Shown here: positions 8,643 to 18,523 of the stretch, in pieces
Layout: each line of letters opens with the position of its first letter
How positions within the stretch are numbered: position 1 is the stretch's first letter
From: Mediterranea massiliensis
Lineage (GTDB): Bacteria > Bacteroidota > Bacteroidia > Bacteroidales > Bacteroidaceae
Direction: 5' to 3'
Length of the DNA stretch: 50,887 nt
Assembly: GCF_900128475.1 (NCBI RefSeq)
Contig: NZ_LT635839.1
Coordinates: forward strand, 63,578-114,464
The notes under the pieces: generated by a model
Database searches by the model: none
The model's input: only the letters and a program-made list of their open reading frames with translations
What the model was told of the DNA's origin: nothing
Translations under genes and position numbers: made by a program

Positions 8643-11600
8643 TCTAAGTGGATGCTCAGTCCCAGTCCTTGCAACTCGTGGAGCAACACGTTCAGAGACT
8701 CGGGAATGCCCGGAGTAGGCATCGGCTCACCCTTCACGATGGCTTCGTATGCCTTGGAACGGCCTACCACGTCATCGGACTTGATGGTCAGAATCTCCTG
8801 CAGGATGTGGGCGGCACCGAAGGCTTCGAGTGCCCAAACCTCCATTTCTCCGAAACGCTGGCCACCGAACTGTGCCTTACCACCCAACGGCTGCTGCGTG
8901 ATGAGTGAGTACGGACCGATGGAACGGGCGTGCATCTTGTCTTCAACCATGTGGCCCAACTTCAACATGTAGGTCACACCGACCGTAGCCTGCTGTTCGA
9001 AGGCTTCACCGGTACCGCCGTCGTACAGCGTAGTCTTGCCGTAACGGGGCAGACCGGCCTTGTCGGTCCATTCGTTCAGGTCGTCCAGCGAAGCACCGTC
9101 GAAGATCGGAGTGGCAAACTTGACACCCAGCTTCTTGCCGGCACGTCCCAAAACGGCCTCGAAGATCTGTCCGATGTTCATACGCGAAGGCACACCCAGC
9201 GGGTTCAACACGATGTCGACCGGTGTACCGTCGGCCAGGAACGGCATGTCTTCCTGACGTACCACACGCGACACGATACCCTTGTTACCGTGACGACCGG
9301 CCATCTTGTCACCTACACCGATCTTACGCTTCTTGGCGATGTAGACCTTGGCCATCTGGATGATACCGGCGGGCAGCTCGTCGCCGATGGTGATGGCGAA
9401 TTTCTTACGCTTCAGCTCGGCGTCGAATTCCTTGTATTTCTTGATGAAGTTCATGATGAGCGCACGGATCAGGCCGTTGGTATGCTCGTCCTTGGTCCAG
9501 CCGCTCAGCTGAATGGCGGTGAAGTCCAGGTCGCTGAAATCGGAAGCGTGGAAAGGAGCTCCCTTGGCAATGACGTCGGTACCCATGTAGTCCTTCACGC
9601 CTTCTGAAGTATAGTTTTCTGTCAGTTTCAACAGTTTGTTGACCAATATCTTGCGCAGGTCGGCCACCTTAGCCTCGAACTCTTCGTCGATCTTCGGCAG
9701 CAGAGCCTTGTCGGCCAGCTTGGAGCTGCGGGTCTTGATGACACGCGAGAACAGACGCTTGCCGATAACTACACCCTTCAACGAAGGAGAAGCCTTCAAC
9801 GAAGCATCCTTCACATCGCCGGCCTTGTCACCGAAGATGGCACGAAGCAACTTCTCCTCGGGCGACGGATCGGACTCACCCTTCGGGGTAATCTTACCGA
9901 TCAGGATGTCACCCGGCTCGATGCGGGCACCTACACGGACGATACCGTTGTCGTCCAGGTCTTTGGTGGCCTCTTCGCTCACGTTGGGGATATCGGAAGT
10001 CAGCTCTTCCATACCGCGCTTCGTCTCGCGCACTTCCAACGAGAACTCTTCCACGTGTACAGACGTCAGCAGGTCCTCGCGAACCACACGTTCGTTCAGC
10101 ACGATGGCATCCTCGTAGTTGTAACCCTTCCACGGCATGTAGGCTACCAGCAGGTTCTTGCCCAGGGCCAGTTCGCCGTTCTCGGTCGAATAACCTTCGG
10201 TCAGGATCTGTCCCTTCGTCACGCGCTGTCCCTTCTCGCAAATGGGACGCAGGTCGATGGTCATATTCTGGTTCGTGCGGCGCCATTTCGGAATGCTGTA
10301 TTCCTTCAAGGCGGGCTCGAAACTTACAAATTCTTCCTCCTCGGTACGGTCATAAAGGATACGGATGGTCGTAGCGTCTACAAACTCTACCACACCTTCG
10401 CCTTCGGCTGCAATCTGCGTACGCGAGTCGCGGGCCAGCTGGCGTTCGATACCGGTACCGACAATCGGCGCTTCGCTACGCAACAAAGGTACTGCCTGGC
10501 GCATCATGTTCGAACCCATCAACGCACGGTTGGCATCGTCGTGCTCCAGGAACGGAATCAAAGAAGCGGCGATAGAGGCAATCTGCTGCGGAGATACGTC
10601 CATCAGCTCTACCTCGCTGGGCGGAACAACCGGATAATCGGCATCCTGACGGGCCTTTACCTTGTCGCGGATGAAGGTTCCGTCGTCGTTCAGCGGAGCA
10701 TTACCCTGAGCGATGATCTTGCCTTCCTCTTCTTCGGCCGACAGGTAAACCAGGCCTTCGGGCGAAAGGTCGACCTTGCCGTTGCTTACCTTGCGGTAGG
10801 GAGTCTCAATGAAGCCGAGGTCGTTGATTTTGGCGAACACACAGAGTGAAGAAATCAGACCGATGTTCGGACCTTCAGGCGTCTCGATCGGACACAGACG
10901 GCCGTAGTGGGTATAGTGTACGTCGCGCACCTCGAAACCGGCACGCTCACGCGACAGACCGCCAGGACCCAGGGCCGACATACGGCGCTTGTGGGTGATT
11001 TCGGCCAGCGGGTTCGTCTGGTCCATGAACTGCGACAGGGCATTGGTACCGAAGAACGAATTGATGACCGAAGAGATGGTCTTCGCATTGATCAAATCGA
11101 TCGGAGTGAACACCTCATTGTCGCGCACGTTCATACGCTCGCGGATGGTACGCGACATACGTGCCAGACCGATAGCGAACTGGTTGGACAGCTGCTCGCC
11201 CACGGTGCGTACACGGCGGTTGCTCAAGTGGTCGATATCGTCGACATCAGCCTTCGAGTTGATCAGCTCGATCAGATACTTGATGATTTCAATGATATCT
11301 TCTTTGGTCAGCACACGCACGTCCATGTCGGTCGTCAGGTTCAACTTCTTGTTGATACGGTAACGGCCTACATCACCCAGGTCGTATCTCTTTTCAGAGA
11401 AGAACAGGTTGTTGATGACTTCACGTGCACTGGCGTCGTCTGCAGGGTCGGCGTTGCGCAACTGGCGGTAGATGTAGAGCACAGCTTCCTTTTCCGAGTT
11501 ACTGGGGTCCTTCTGCAGCGTATTATATATGATGGAGTAGTCAGACTGGTTCGGTTCTTCCTTGTGTACCAGGATGTTCTGAACGCCTGACTCCAGAATA

Positions 11601-12451
11601 ATGTCAATATGTTCCGGCTCGATAACGGTCTCACGGTCGATAACGACTTCGTTACGCTCGATGGAAACCACTTCACCGGTGTCTTCGTCTACAAAATCCT
11701 CGATCCATGTCTTCAAGACACGGGCAGCGAGCTTGCGGCCTACAATCTTCTTCAGATTGGCCTTGTTGACCTTCACGTCTTCAGCCAAATCAAAGATTTC
11801 GAGAATGTCCTTGTCGTTCTCGAAGCCGATGGCTCTCAGCAATGTCGTAACGGGCAATTTCTTCTTACGGTCGATGTATGCGTACATGACATTGTTGATG
11901 TCAGTGGCAAACTCAATCCACGAACCCTTGAACGGAATGATGCGGGCCGAGTACAACTTGGTACCGTTGGCATGTACGCTCTGGCCGAAGAATACGCCGG
12001 GCGAACGGTGCAACTGGGACACAACGACACGCTCTGCACCGTTGATGACAAACGTAGCCTTCTCAGTCATGTAGGGGATGGGGCCCAGGAATACATCCTG
12101 AATCACCGTATCGAAATCCTCATGGTCAGGGTCGGTACAATACAGCTTCAACTTTGCTTTCAAAGGCACACTATAAGTAAGCCCTCGCTCTATACATTCG
12201 TCGATGGTATAACGCGGCGGATCAATATAGTAGTCCAGAAATTCGAGAACAAAATTGTTTCTTGTATCGGCAATTGGGAAGTTTTCAGCAAATACTTTAT
12301 ACAATCCCTCATTCTTACGCTTTTCGGGAGGAGTGTCCAGTTGTAGAAAGTCTTTGAATGACTTCAATTGTACTTCCAGGAAATCCGGATATTCAAGCGG
12401 ATTCTTAGTCGAAGCAAAATTAACTCTTTGATTTACAGTATTTGAAGACAT
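8639..12451 (-). CDS. rpoB: RNA polymerase subunit beta
   Basis: A 1270-residue beta subunit. The rifampicin pocket reads [18 protein letters not shown] followed by SALGPGG, with the Asp, His and Ser that are most often mutated in resistance all in the wild-type state, so target-based rifampicin resistance is not expected. Other signatures are [17 protein letters not shown] and the C-terminal clamp-binding region with [19 protein letters not shown]. It is transcribed after rplL through a terminator-like hairpin in the 105-bp gap and is followed by rpoC. Confidence 0.99.
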   Translation of the reverse strand: MSSNTVNQRVNFASTKNPLEYPDFLEVQLKSFKDFLQLDTPPEKRKNEGLYKVFAENFPIADTRNNFVLEFLDYYIDPPRYTIDECIERGLTYSVPLKAKLKLYCTDPDHEDFDTVIQDVFLGPIPYMTEKATFVINGAERVVVSQLHRSPGVFFGQSVHANGTKLYSARIIPFKGSWIEFATDINNVMYAYIDRKKKLPVTTLLRAIGFENDKDILEIFDLAEDVKVNKANLKKIVGRKLAARVLKTWIEDFVDEDTGEVVSIERNEVVIDRETVIEPEHIDIILESGVQNILVHKEEPNQSDYSIIYNTLQKDPSNSEKEAVLYIYRQLRNADPADDASAREVINNLFFSEKRYDLGDVGRYRINKKLNLTTDMDVRVLTKEDIIEIIKYLIELINSKADVDDIDHLSNRRVRTVGEQLSNQFAIGLARMSRTIRERMNVRDNEVFTPIDLINAKTISSVINSFFGTNALSQFMDQTNPLAEITHKRRMSALGPGGLSRERAGFEVRDVHYTHYGRLCPIETPEGPNIGLISSLCVFAKINDLGFIETPYRKVSNGKVDLSPEGLVYLSAEEEEGKIIAQGNAPLNDDGTFIRDKVKARQDADYPVVPPSEVELMDVSPQQIASIAASLIPFLEHDDANRALMGSNMMRQAVPLLRSEAPIVGTGIERQLARDSRTQIAAEGEGVVEFVDATTIRILYDRTEEEEFVSFEPALKEYSIPKWRRTNQNMTIDLRPICEKGQRVTKGQILTEGYSTENGELALGKNLLVAYMPWKGYNYEDAIVLNERVVREDLLTSVHVEEFSLEVRETKRGMEELTSDIPNVSEEATKDLDDNGIVRVGARIEPGDILIGKITPKGESDPSPEEKLLRAIFGDKAGDVKDASLKASPSLKGVVIGKRLFSRVIKTRSSKLADKALLPKIDEEFEAKVADLRKILVNKLLKLTENYTSEGVKDYMGTDVIAKGAPFHASDFSDLDFTAIQLSGWTKDEHTNGLIRALIMNFIKKYKEFDAELKRKKFAITIGDELPAGIIQMAKVYIAKKRKIGVGDKMAGRHGNKGIVSRVVRQEDMPFLADGTPVDIVLNPLGVPSRMNIGQIFEAVLGRAGKKLGVKFATPIFDGASLDDLNEWTDKAGLPRYGKTTLYDGGTGEAFEQQATVGVTYMLKLGHMVEDKMHARSIGPYSLITQQPLGGKAQFGGQRFGEMEVWALEAFGAAHILQEILTIKSDDVVGRSKAYEAIVKGEPMPTPGIPESLNVLLHELQGLGLSIHLE

Positions 12452-12492
12452 CTGATAATGGATTTGTAGAAGTGAATTTTAAATATATACAC

Positions 12493-12531
12493 AAAAAGGT
12501 TAAGAACCCTTTTCACGAAGGGTTCCTAACC
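12493..12531 (-). terminator. Attenuator-like hairpin between rplL and rpoB
   Basis: On the minus strand, GGTTAGGAACCCTT, a 6-nt loop and AAGGGTTCTTAACC form a 14-bp stem (one G-U pair), followed directly by five T (12493-12497). It has the form of an intrinsic terminator but sits inside the operon, so it probably ends only part of the transcripts and sets the ratio of ribosomal protein to polymerase mRNA, as is known for the E. coli rplL-rpoB attenuator. Confidence 0.8.
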
Positions 12532-12556
12532 GAATTACCTGATTTACAGGCTAATG

Positions 12557-12934
12557 TTATTTAAGTTCAACTTCAGCTCCAGCTTCTTCCAGTGTTTTCT
12601 TCAATGATTCTGCTTCGTCCTTAGCCAAACCTTCTTTTACTACGCTAGGAGCACCGTCAACCATGTCCTTAGCTTCCTTCAAACCAAGACCACAAGCTTC
12701 CTTAACGGCCTTAACTACTTGAAGTTTAGCTGCACCAGCGCTCTTCAAAACTACATCGAAAGAGGTCTTCTCTTCAGCGGCAGCAGCACCAGCGGCTGCG
12801 GGGCCAGCAGCAACAGCAACAGCTGCAGCAGCAGGTTCAATACCATATTCTTCCTTCAGGATAGTTGCAAGTTCATTAACTTCTTTTACTGTCAAGTTAA
12901 CTAATTGTTCTGCAAAAGCTTTCAAATCTGCCAT
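12557..12934 (-). CDS. rplL: Ribosomal protein bL12 (L7/L12)
   Basis: A 125-residue stalk protein. The N-terminal dimerisation domain ([20 protein letters not shown]) is followed by an alanine-rich hinge and the C-terminal factor-binding domain with the conserved patch [20 protein letters not shown]. It binds L10 and recruits elongation factors. The AT-rich leader and strong codon bias are typical of a highly expressed gene. It lies between rplJ and the attenuator hairpin. Confidence 0.98.
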   Translation of the reverse strand: MADLKAFAEQLVNLTVKEVNELATILKEEYGIEPAAAAVAVAAGPAAAGAAAAEEKTSFDVVLKSAGAAKLQVVKAVKEACGLGLKEAKDMVDGAPSVVKEGLAKDEAESLKKTLEEAGAEVELK

Positions 12935-12990
12935 TTTTGTATGAATTTAATTGTTTAAATACTAATGTAAATTGATAAATTGTTGTTTTC

Positions 12991-13014
12991 GGCTGCCTGC
13001 TTCAACAGGCCGCC
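12991..13014 (-). other. Hairpin in the rplJ-rplL spacer
   Basis: GGCGGCCTG and CAGGCAGCC pair over nine bases with one mismatch around a 6-nt loop on the minus strand. It is not followed by a T run. It may stabilise or process the mRNA between L10 and L12, which are needed in different amounts. Confidence 0.4.
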
Positions 13015-13029
13015 CTGATAAATCGAGGC

Positions 13030-13551
13030 TTAAGCCTCGGTTCTTTCACCAAGAGTCTTGAGAACTCCGTGAAGGGTGTTACCACCTGATTGCAGAGCAG
13101 AGATAACGTTCTTGGCCGGAGATTGCAGCAATGCCACGATTTCGGCAATAACTTCGTTCTTGCTCTTGATAGCTACGAGAGCATCCAACTGGTCAGCACC
13201 AACATAGAAGCTTTCTTCAGCATATGCGCCTTTCAGTCCGGGAATACCGTCTTTAGACTTGTCCTTGATCAACTTGGCCGGTGCATTTGCAACGTTGCAG
13301 AACATCACGGCTGTTGTACCTTTCAGACAACCATAAAGCGGAGAATAATCTTCCTCCAGGCTTTCCAGAGCCTTGTGAAGCAGCGAGTTCTTAACGACCA
13401 TCAGCTTGATGTCGGCCTTGAAGCAAGCAGCTCTCAGCGCGCTGGTAGCAGCTGCGTTCATAGCAGTTGTATCAACCAGGTAGAAGTGTCCGTATTCCTT
13501 TACTGTAGCAGCAATCTGCTCTATAATCGTACTTTTATCTTCCTTTCTCAT
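13030..13551 (-). CDS. rplJ: Ribosomal protein uL10
   Basis: A 173-residue protein of the L10 family. It has the N-terminal rRNA-binding region (MRKEDKSTIIEQIAATVKEY), the segment VVKNSLLHKALE, and a C-terminal helix that anchors L12 dimers. It forms the ribosomal stalk base. It lies 15 bp downstream of rplA in the operon. In other bacteria the L10-L12 complex represses its own mRNA; no clear leader structure for this is visible here. Confidence 0.98.
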   Translation of the reverse strand: MRKEDKSTIIEQIAATVKEYGHFYLVDTTAMNAAATSALRAACFKADIKLMVVKNSLLHKALESLEEDYSPLYGCLKGTTAVMFCNVANAPAKLIKDKSKDGIPGLKGAYAEESFYVGADQLDALVAIKSKNEVIAEIVALLQSPAKNVISALQSGGNTLHGVLKTLGERTEA

Positions 13552-13566
13552 TATTACTCCGTTTTA

Positions 13567-14265
13567 TTAGATTTCTTCCACTGATTTCGGGTCGATCTTG
13601 ATACCCGCACTCATTGTACTAGAAAGATAAATACTCTTAATATATGTACCCTTGGCTGCAGTCGGTTTCAATTTATTCAATGTAGAAATGAATTCCTTTG
13701 CATTGTCACGGATCTGGTCCGCAGTAAATGAAACTTTACCGATGGAAGTATGAACGATACCGCTCTTGTCAACCTTGAAGTCGATTTTACCTTGTTTTAC
13801 TTCCTTTACAGCTTTAGCAACATCCATAGTTACAGTACCACTCTTCGGATTCGGCATCAATCCACGAGGACCGAGAATACGACCGAGGGCACCAATCTTA
13901 CCCATGATAGACGGCATAGTGATGATTACATCAATATCAGTCCATCCACCTTTGATCTTTTCAATATATTCGTCAAGACCAACATAGTCAGCGCCAGCTT
14001 CTTTTGCAGCAGCTTCAGCATCCGGTGTACAAAGCACCAAAACACGCGTCACCTTACCAGTACCGTGAGGAAGTGAAACGACACCTCTCACCATCTGGTT
14101 AGCCTTACGCGGGTCAACGCCCAAACGTACGTCGATATCTATGGAAGCGTCAAACTTAGTAAAAGTGAGTTCCTTTACCAAAGCAGAAGCTTCTTTAAGA
14201 GAGTATGCTTTCCCTGCTTCAATCTTCTCTGCAGCTAACTTTTGATTTTTTGTCAGTTTACCCAT
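13567..14265 (-). CDS. rplA: Ribosomal protein uL1
   Basis: A 232-residue L1 protein, full length. Signatures include [20 protein letters not shown], the RNA-binding [13 protein letters not shown], and the conserved [14 protein letters not shown]. It forms the mobile stalk of the large subunit at the E site and in many bacteria represses the rplK-rplA message. It follows rplK with a 15-bp gap. Confidence 0.98.
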   Translation of the reverse strand: MGKLTKNQKLAAEKIEAGKAYSLKEASALVKELTFTKFDASIDIDVRLGVDPRKANQMVRGVVSLPHGTGKVTRVLVLCTPDAEAAAKEAGADYVGLDEYIEKIKGGWTDIDVIITMPSIMGKIGALGRILGPRGLMPNPKSGTVTMDVAKAVKEVKQGKIDFKVDKSGIVHTSIGKVSFTADQIRDNAKEFISTLNKLKPTAAKGTYIKSIYLSSTMSAGIKIDPKSVEEI

Positions 14266-14280
14266 TCTAATTGAAGTTTA

Positions 14281-14724
14281 TTAGTTATTAACCGGGAACT
14301 CCCCTTTTACAGTGATACCCATACTTCTCGCTGTACCGGCAACCATCTTCATGGCGGCTTCTACAGTGAAGCAGTTCAAGTCGACCAACTTGTCCTGAGC
14401 AATCGTACGAACCTGATCCCAAGTAATCTCTGCAATCTTCTTACGATTGGGTTCTGCAGAACCGCTCTTTTGCTTGGTCAGCTCCAGCAACTGGATGGCT
14501 ACTGGCGGAGTCTTGATAACAAAATCGAAAGACTTGTCTGCGTAGTAAGTAATGATAACAGGAAGTATCTTACCTGCCTTGTCCTGGGTTCTGGCGTTGA
14601 ATTGCTTGCAAAATTCCATGATGTTGATACCCTTCGAACCCAATGCAGGTCCAACGGGAGGTGATGGATTTGCAGCGCCTCCTTTAATCTGTAACTTGAT
14701 TAGTCCAGCAACTTCTTTAGCCAT
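14281..14724 (-). CDS. rplK: Ribosomal protein uL11
   Basis: A 147-residue L11 protein with the proline-rich [18 protein letters not shown] region near the N-terminus, where thiostrepton-type drugs act, the [13 protein letters not shown] strand, and the C-terminal rRNA-binding domain ending in [12 protein letters not shown]. It belongs to the GTPase-associated centre. It follows nusG after 59 bp. Confidence 0.98.
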   Translation of the reverse strand: MAKEVAGLIKLQIKGGAANPSPPVGPALGSKGINIMEFCKQFNARTQDKAGKILPVIITYYADKSFDFVIKTPPVAIQLLELTKQKSGSAEPNRKKIAEITWDQVRTIAQDKLVDLNCFTVEAAMKMVAGTARSMGITVKGEFPVNN

Positions 14725-14783
14725 TTTAATTGATTGATTTATATATTACAATAATGACGAAACGATACAGCGTAACACCTGCA

Positions 14784-15326
14784 TCATTCTTTTTCCACTT
14801 GCATAAAGCCCAATTCAAGCGGAGTCTTCCGCCCGAATATCTTTACCATGACCTTCAGTTTCTTCTTCTCGGCATTCACTTCTTCAATGATTCCACTGAA
14901 TCCGCTGAACGGACCGTAATTCACTTTTACGGTCTCGCCGACTACATACGGGATGTTCACATCGTCTGCGGCATCCTGCAATTCGTCGACCGTGCCAAGT
15001 ATGCGATTGACTTCCGACTGTCTCAAGGGGACCGGTTTGTCCATGCCGCCCAAGAAACCAATCACGTTAGGAGTATTTCTCAAGTGATGAGCAACCTCAC
15101 CAACCAAAGCCGCCTCTACCAAGACATATCCGGGAAGATAACTTCTTTCTTTCACAATCTTCTTTCCGTTGCGAACCTGATACACCTTTTCAGTAGGGAT
15201 CAACACCTGAGATACGTAATCACCAAGGTCGCTGTTCTTAATGTCAGCTTCAAGATATTCCTTTACCTTAGCTTCTTTTCCGCTAATAGCACGCAACACG
15301 TACCACTTTTTTTCAATCTCAGACAT
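14784..15326 (-). CDS. nusG: Transcription elongation/antitermination factor NusG
   Basis: A 180-residue protein. The N-terminal NGN domain begins [20 protein letters not shown] and binds RNA polymerase; LPGYVLVEA is its usual hydrophobic strand. The C-terminal KOW domain has [20 protein letters not shown]. It couples polymerase to the ribosome or to Rho. It lies 13 bp after secE. Confidence 0.97.
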   Translation of the reverse strand: MSEIEKKWYVLRAISGKEAKVKEYLEADIKNSDLGDYVSQVLIPTEKVYQVRNGKKIVKERSYLPGYVLVEAALVGEVAHHLRNTPNVIGFLGGMDKPVPLRQSEVNRILGTVDELQDAADDVNIPYVVGETVKVNYGPFSGFSGIIEEVNAEKKKLKVMVKIFGRKTPLELGFMQVEKE

Positions 15327-15339
15327 TCTTCAAACTTTT

Positions 15340-15528
15340 TTAATGAGGATAAATAAACTCCATTACATGCTGGAAGCAGAAGTCCATCACGAATACCACC
15401 AATGCAATGAGCAGGGAAGCATATAAAACAACTACTGCACTGTTGGTAAGTTCAGAATACGTGGGCCACGACACTTTATGTACAAGCTCGTCGTAGGTTT
15501 CTTTCAAATAGGTTACAATCTTTTTCAT
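15340..15528 (-). CDS. secE: Preprotein translocase subunit SecE
   Basis: A 62-residue protein starting MKKIVTYLKETYDELVHKVSWP. It has the conserved amphipathic helix (V-WPT-E) and a single membrane segment (AVVVLYASLLIALVVFVMDF). It clamps SecY in the inner membrane. A longer frame starting at 15573 would run into tRNA-Trp, so the start at 15528 is preferred. It is placed between tRNA-Trp and nusG as in many bacteria. Confidence 0.95.
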   Translation of the reverse strand: MKKIVTYLKETYDELVHKVSWPTYSELTNSAVVVLYASLLIALVVFVMDFCFQHVMEFIYPH

Positions 15529-15543
15529 TGCAATAATACTTAG

Positions 15544-15616
15544 CACGGGAGGAGAGGCTCGAACTCCCGACACCCGGTTTTGGAGACCGGTGCTCTACCA
15601 ACTGAGCTACTCCCGT
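15544..15616 (-). tRNA. tRNA-Trp(CCA)
   Basis: The minus strand gives a 73-nt cloverleaf: acceptor ACGGGAG / CTCCCGT, D arm AGCTCAGTTGGTAGAGC, anticodon loop with CCA, T arm with GTTCGAG. It is embedded between tuf and secE and is probably processed from the same transcript. Confidence 0.96.
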
Positions 15617-15624
15617 TTGAACAT

Positions 15625-15656
15625 AATCAGTTCCCGACCTGAGCCGAGAACTGATT
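15625..15656 (-). other. Hairpin between tuf and tRNA-Trp
   Basis: AATCAGTTCTCG and CGGGAACTGATT form a 12-bp stem with one G-U pair. There is no T run, so it is more likely an mRNA-protecting or processing structure at the tuf 3' end than a terminator. Confidence 0.5.
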
Positions 15657-15669
15657 AAGAGAATATTTA

Positions 15670-16863
15670 TTAGTCAAGAATTTCAGTAATCTGACCAGAA
15701 CCTACTGTACGACCACCTTCACGGATAGCGAAGCGCAGACCTACGTTCAAAGCTACCGGATAGATCAGAGTAACAGTGATTTCTACGTTATCACCAGGCA
15801 TTACCATTTCTACACCTTCGGGCAGAGTGATTTCACCTGTACAGTCCATAGTACGCAGATAGAACTGAGGACGGTATTTGTTGTGGAACGGAGTGTGACG
15901 GCCACCTTCTTCTTTCTTCAAAACGTAGATAGAAGCTTTGAATTTGGAGTGGGGCTTAATCTGACCCGGCTTGCAGAGTACCATACCACGCTTGATTTCG
16001 TTCTTGTCGATACCACGCAGCAACAGACCTACGTTATCACCAGCTTCACCTTCGTCCAACAGTTTGCGGAACATTTCAACGCCAGTTACAACCGACTTCT
16101 TGTCCTCACCGAGACCCAGGATTTCAACTTCGTCGCCTACCTTAACAACACCAGCCTCGATACGACCAGTAGCTACAGTACCACGACCCGTGATAGAGAA
16201 TACGTCTTCAACAGGCATCAAGAACGGTTTGTCGATGTCACGCGGAGGCAGAGGAATCCAAGTGTCGCAAGCATCCATCAGCTCCATGATCTTGTCTTCC
16301 CATTTGGGAACACCGTTCAATGCACCCAGTGCAGAACCCTGGATAAACGGAGTGTTGTCGCCATCGAAGTCGTAAGCAGACAGCAGTTCGCGCATTTCCA
16401 TTTCAACGAGCTCCAACATTTCGGGGTCGTCTACCATATCGCACTTGTTCATGAATACAACCAGTCTCGGTACGTTTACCTGACGGGCCAACAGGATGTG
16501 CTCGCGAGTCTGAGGCATCGGACCATCAGTTGCAGCAACTACGATGATAGCACCATCCATCTGAGCAGCACCAGTTACCATGTTCTTTACATAGTCGGCG
16601 TGTCCCGGGCAGTCAACGTGTGCATAGTGACGGTTGGCAGTTTCATACTCTACGTGAGAAGTGTTGATTGTGATACCACGTTCCTTCTCTTCGGGAGCGT
16701 TATCGATCTGATCGAAAGACTTGATTTCGTCAGCTTTTGTGAAACCTCTTTCTGCCAATACCTTCGTAATAGCAGCAGTCAAAGTCGTCTTACCGTGGTC
16801 TACGTGACCAATCGTACCAATGTTCACATGGGGTTTGGTGCGTTCAAATTTCTCTTTAGCCAT
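15670..16863 (-). CDS. tuf: Elongation factor Tu
   Basis: A 397-residue EF-Tu. The GTPase motifs are [14 protein letters not shown] (P loop), the switch region [25 protein letters not shown] and the base-recognition NKCD. Domains II and III follow, ending in [10 protein letters not shown]. It delivers aminoacyl-tRNA to the ribosome. It lies in the same order as tufB of E. coli, behind a tRNA-Thr/Tyr/Thr cluster and ahead of tRNA-Trp and secE. Confidence 0.99.
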   Translation of the reverse strand: MAKEKFERTKPHVNIGTIGHVDHGKTTLTAAITKVLAERGFTKADEIKSFDQIDNAPEEKERGITINTSHVEYETANRHYAHVDCPGHADYVKNMVTGAAQMDGAIIVVAATDGPMPQTREHILLARQVNVPRLVVFMNKCDMVDDPEMLELVEMEMRELLSAYDFDGDNTPFIQGSALGALNGVPKWEDKIMELMDACDTWIPLPPRDIDKPFLMPVEDVFSITGRGTVATGRIEAGVVKVGDEVEILGLGEDKKSVVTGVEMFRKLLDEGEAGDNVGLLLRGIDKNEIKRGMVLCKPGQIKPHSKFKASIYVLKKEEGGRHTPFHNKYRPQFYLRTMDCTGEITLPEGVEMVMPGDNVEITVTLIYPVALNVGLRFAIREGGRTVGSGQITEILD

Positions 16864-16912
16864 AGCTTTACTTTTATTTATTTGATTAATAATCAGCTTT
16901 TACTACCGAAAG

Positions 16913-16984
<72 letters not shown>

Positions 16985-16995
16985 AAGTGAAGGAG

Positions 16996-17078
16996 TGGGC
17001 AAAGATGGATTCGAACCACCGAAGGCGTAAGCCAGCAGATTTACAGTCTGCCCCATTTGGCCACTCTGGTATTTGCCC
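16996..17078 (-). tRNA. tRNA-Tyr(GTA)
   Basis: Minus strand, 83 nt, class II: acceptor GGGCAAA / TTTGCCC, anticodon loop CTGTAAA with GTA, long variable arm, T arm GGTTCGAATCC. It is separated from the neighbouring tRNA-Thr genes by 11 and 13 nt. Confidence 0.96.
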
Positions 17079-17091
17079 ATCACTTTTTTAG

Positions 17092-17165
17092 AGCCTCTTG
17101 TCGGATTCGAACCAACGACCCCGAGATTACAAATCACGTGCTCTGGCCAACTGAGCTAAAGAGGC
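17092..17165 (-). tRNA. tRNA-Thr(TGT)
   Basis: Minus strand, 74 nt: acceptor GCCTCTT / AAGAGGC, D arm AGCTCAGTTGGCCAGAGC, anticodon TGT in the loop TTTGTAA, T arm GGTTCGAATCC. It is the first gene of the tRNA-tuf transcription unit. Confidence 0.96.
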
Positions 17166-17169
17166 ATTA

Positions 17170-17238
17170 TTTGCAGCCGCTTCGCCGTATCGTGTGCGAA
17201 ACGGCTGCAAATTTAGACATTTATTTCTTTCCCGCAAA
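17170..17238 (-). promoter_or_regulatory. Promoter and leader hairpin of the tRNA-tuf operon
   Basis: On the minus strand, TTTG (17235-17238), 19 nt, TAAATTTG (17208-17215) is a perfect Bacteroides promoter. Overlapping the -7 box and the start of the transcript is a long inverted repeat: TTTGCAGCCG (17202-17211 on the complement) pairs with 17170-17179, and the inner TTCGC/GCGAA segments extend the stem. A second small palindrome, CGCAAAATTTTTTGCG, covers the -33 box. Confidence 0.75.
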
Positions 17239-17252
17239 ATTTTTTGCGATAT

Positions 17253-17552
17253 TTATTTATTTCGAATCTTTTCCTTGTACTTAACCAGCTGTTTTTCCAA
17301 AGCGTCCAGACACAAGTCTACGGCCTCTTCAAACGTATCACAGACCTTGTTCGCATACAATTCGCCGTTGGGGACCAAAACTTTCACCCCGGCTTCCTTG
17401 TTTTCGGCTGTTTCCGGTTTAACTACCTTTAATGACACCTCTACTTTCTTTATATCGTCATAAAATCGCTCCAACTTCGCAGCTTTCTTCTGGATAAAAG
17501 CCTGCAATTGCTCTGATGCGTCAAAGTGAATTGATTGAATTCTAATTTCCAT
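17253..17552 (-). CDS. hpf: Ribosome hibernation-promoting factor (short HPF/RaiA type)
   Basis: A 99-residue protein starting MEIRIQSIHFDASEQLQAFI, with the beta-alpha-beta-beta-beta-alpha pattern of the HPF/YfiA family (VEVSLKVVKPE, GVKVLVPNGELYA, FEEAVDLCLDALEKQLVKYK). It is the short form without a C-terminal dimerisation domain. It binds the 30S decoding site in resting cells. The start at 17552 is fixed by a full AAGGAGGT ribosome-binding site five bases upstream, very unusual for this phylum. The longer upstream frame lies inside xerC. It is the last gene after rpsU and xerC. Confidence 0.93.
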   Translation of the reverse strand: MEIRIQSIHFDASEQLQAFIQKKAAKLERFYDDIKKVEVSLKVVKPETAENKEAGVKVLVPNGELYANKVCDTFEEAVDLCLDALEKQLVKYKEKIRNK

Positions 17553-17556
17553 ACAT

Positions 17557-17564
17557 ACCTCCTT
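17557..17564 (-). promoter_or_regulatory. Extended Shine-Dalgarno sequence of hpf
   Basis: The minus strand reads AAGGAGGT, eight bases complementary to the 3' end of standard 16S rRNA, with five bases between GGAGG and the ATG. Most genes in the window have no such element; the RecQ-like gene (AGGAGGA before its ATG at 35801) is the other clear case. Confidence 0.8.
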
Positions 17565-17568
17565 TTCT

Positions 17569-18453
17569 TTAAGCCCGAGGATGGGCCTGGTTATACACTT
17601 TTTTAAGCTCCTCGAAAGTCGTGTGCGTATAAATCTCGGTAGTGGCCAGGCTTTCGTGCCCCAGCAGTTCCTTGATGGCTCCCAGCGCTGCTTCATGATT
17701 GAGCATGCTCGTCGCAAAGGTATGCCTCAGCACGTGCGGGCTCCGTTTTTTCACGGACACCACTTTCGAAAGGTTTCGCTTCACAATTCTTTCCACGATG
17801 TTGCGATAGAGGCGTTCGCCCGTCTTGCGGACGAAGAAAGCGTCGGACTTGACATCCACGTTTTCATTCCTCACCCTGACATATTCCAGCATTCCGTTCT
17901 TCAGTTCGTCACCGAAGGGAATGAGACGCTGCTTGTTGCGCTTGCCGGTCACCTTGATGACCGAAGCCGCAAAGTCCACATCCTTGTCGTCGAGCCCGAT
18001 CAGTTCGGAAAGCCGCATGCCCGTGGCATAGAACATTTCGATAATCAGGTGGTCACGACACCCCTCGAAGCCGTCGCCGAAATCGATATCGTCCAGCAAC
18101 CGGTTCATATCACTTTCCCTCAGAAATACCGGCAGAGGTTTCTTGTTCTTGGGCCCCACCACCTTGCGCAGGGGGTCGGCCTTCACCTCGCCCTTTTTCA
18201 GAAGGAACTTGTAATAAGAACGGAGCGAACTCAGTTTCCGGTTGATGGAAGTCGAAGTATATCCCCGGTCCATCAGGGAGATTACCCATTCACGGACCAG
18301 TTCCGCCTCCACTTCCGAAGGAGACTGGACGCCGGATTCTTCTTCGCCGAAGCTCTGAAACTGGCGGATGTCTTCGCCGTAGGCCTTGAGGGTCTCGTCC
18401 GAATAGTTCCGCTCGTAACGGAGATAGTCCAAAAAAGAATCTGTCAGCCACAT
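17569..18453 (-). CDS. xerC: Tyrosine recombinase XerC/XerD type
   Basis: A 294-residue recombinase, the usual Xer length. The N-terminal SAM-like DNA-binding domain ends near residue 100. The catalytic domain shows Arg147 (ATGMRLSELIGL), Lys171 region (TGKRNKQRLIPF), His240 and Arg243 (SPHVLRHTFAT), His266 (ELLGHESL) and the nucleophile Tyr275 (TTEIYTHT). It resolves chromosome dimers at dif. The gene lies between rpsU and hpf on the same strand, 16 bp ahead of hpf. Whether it is XerC or XerD cannot be fixed from sequence alone. Confidence 0.93.
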   Translation of the reverse strand: MWLTDSFLDYLRYERNYSDETLKAYGEDIRQFQSFGEEESGVQSPSEVEAELVREWVISLMDRGYTSTSINRKLSSLRSYYKFLLKKGEVKADPLRKVVGPKNKKPLPVFLRESDMNRLLDDIDFGDGFEGCRDHLIIEMFYATGMRLSELIGLDDKDVDFAASVIKVTGKRNKQRLIPFGDELKNGMLEYVRVRNENVDVKSDAFFVRKTGERLYRNIVERIVKRNLSKVVSVKKRSPHVLRHTFATSMLNHEAALGAIKELLGHESLATTEIYTHTTFEELKKVYNQAHPRA

Positions 18454-18523
18454 ATCGCTACATAACTAAATGTGCAACGAATGTATGAAAAGAAATCAAT
18501 AATTCAAAGGATTTTACGAATTA

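Noticed and set aside
8639..12451. Rifampicin-resistance changes in rpoB
   Set aside because: The resistance cluster carries wild-type residues at the usual Asp, His and Ser positions.
16985..16995. Missing tRNA-Gly between tRNA-Tyr and tRNA-Thr
   Set aside because: E. coli has a tRNA-Gly in this cluster, but only 11 nt separate the two genes here. Without knowing the normal order in Bacteroidales it cannot be called a loss.
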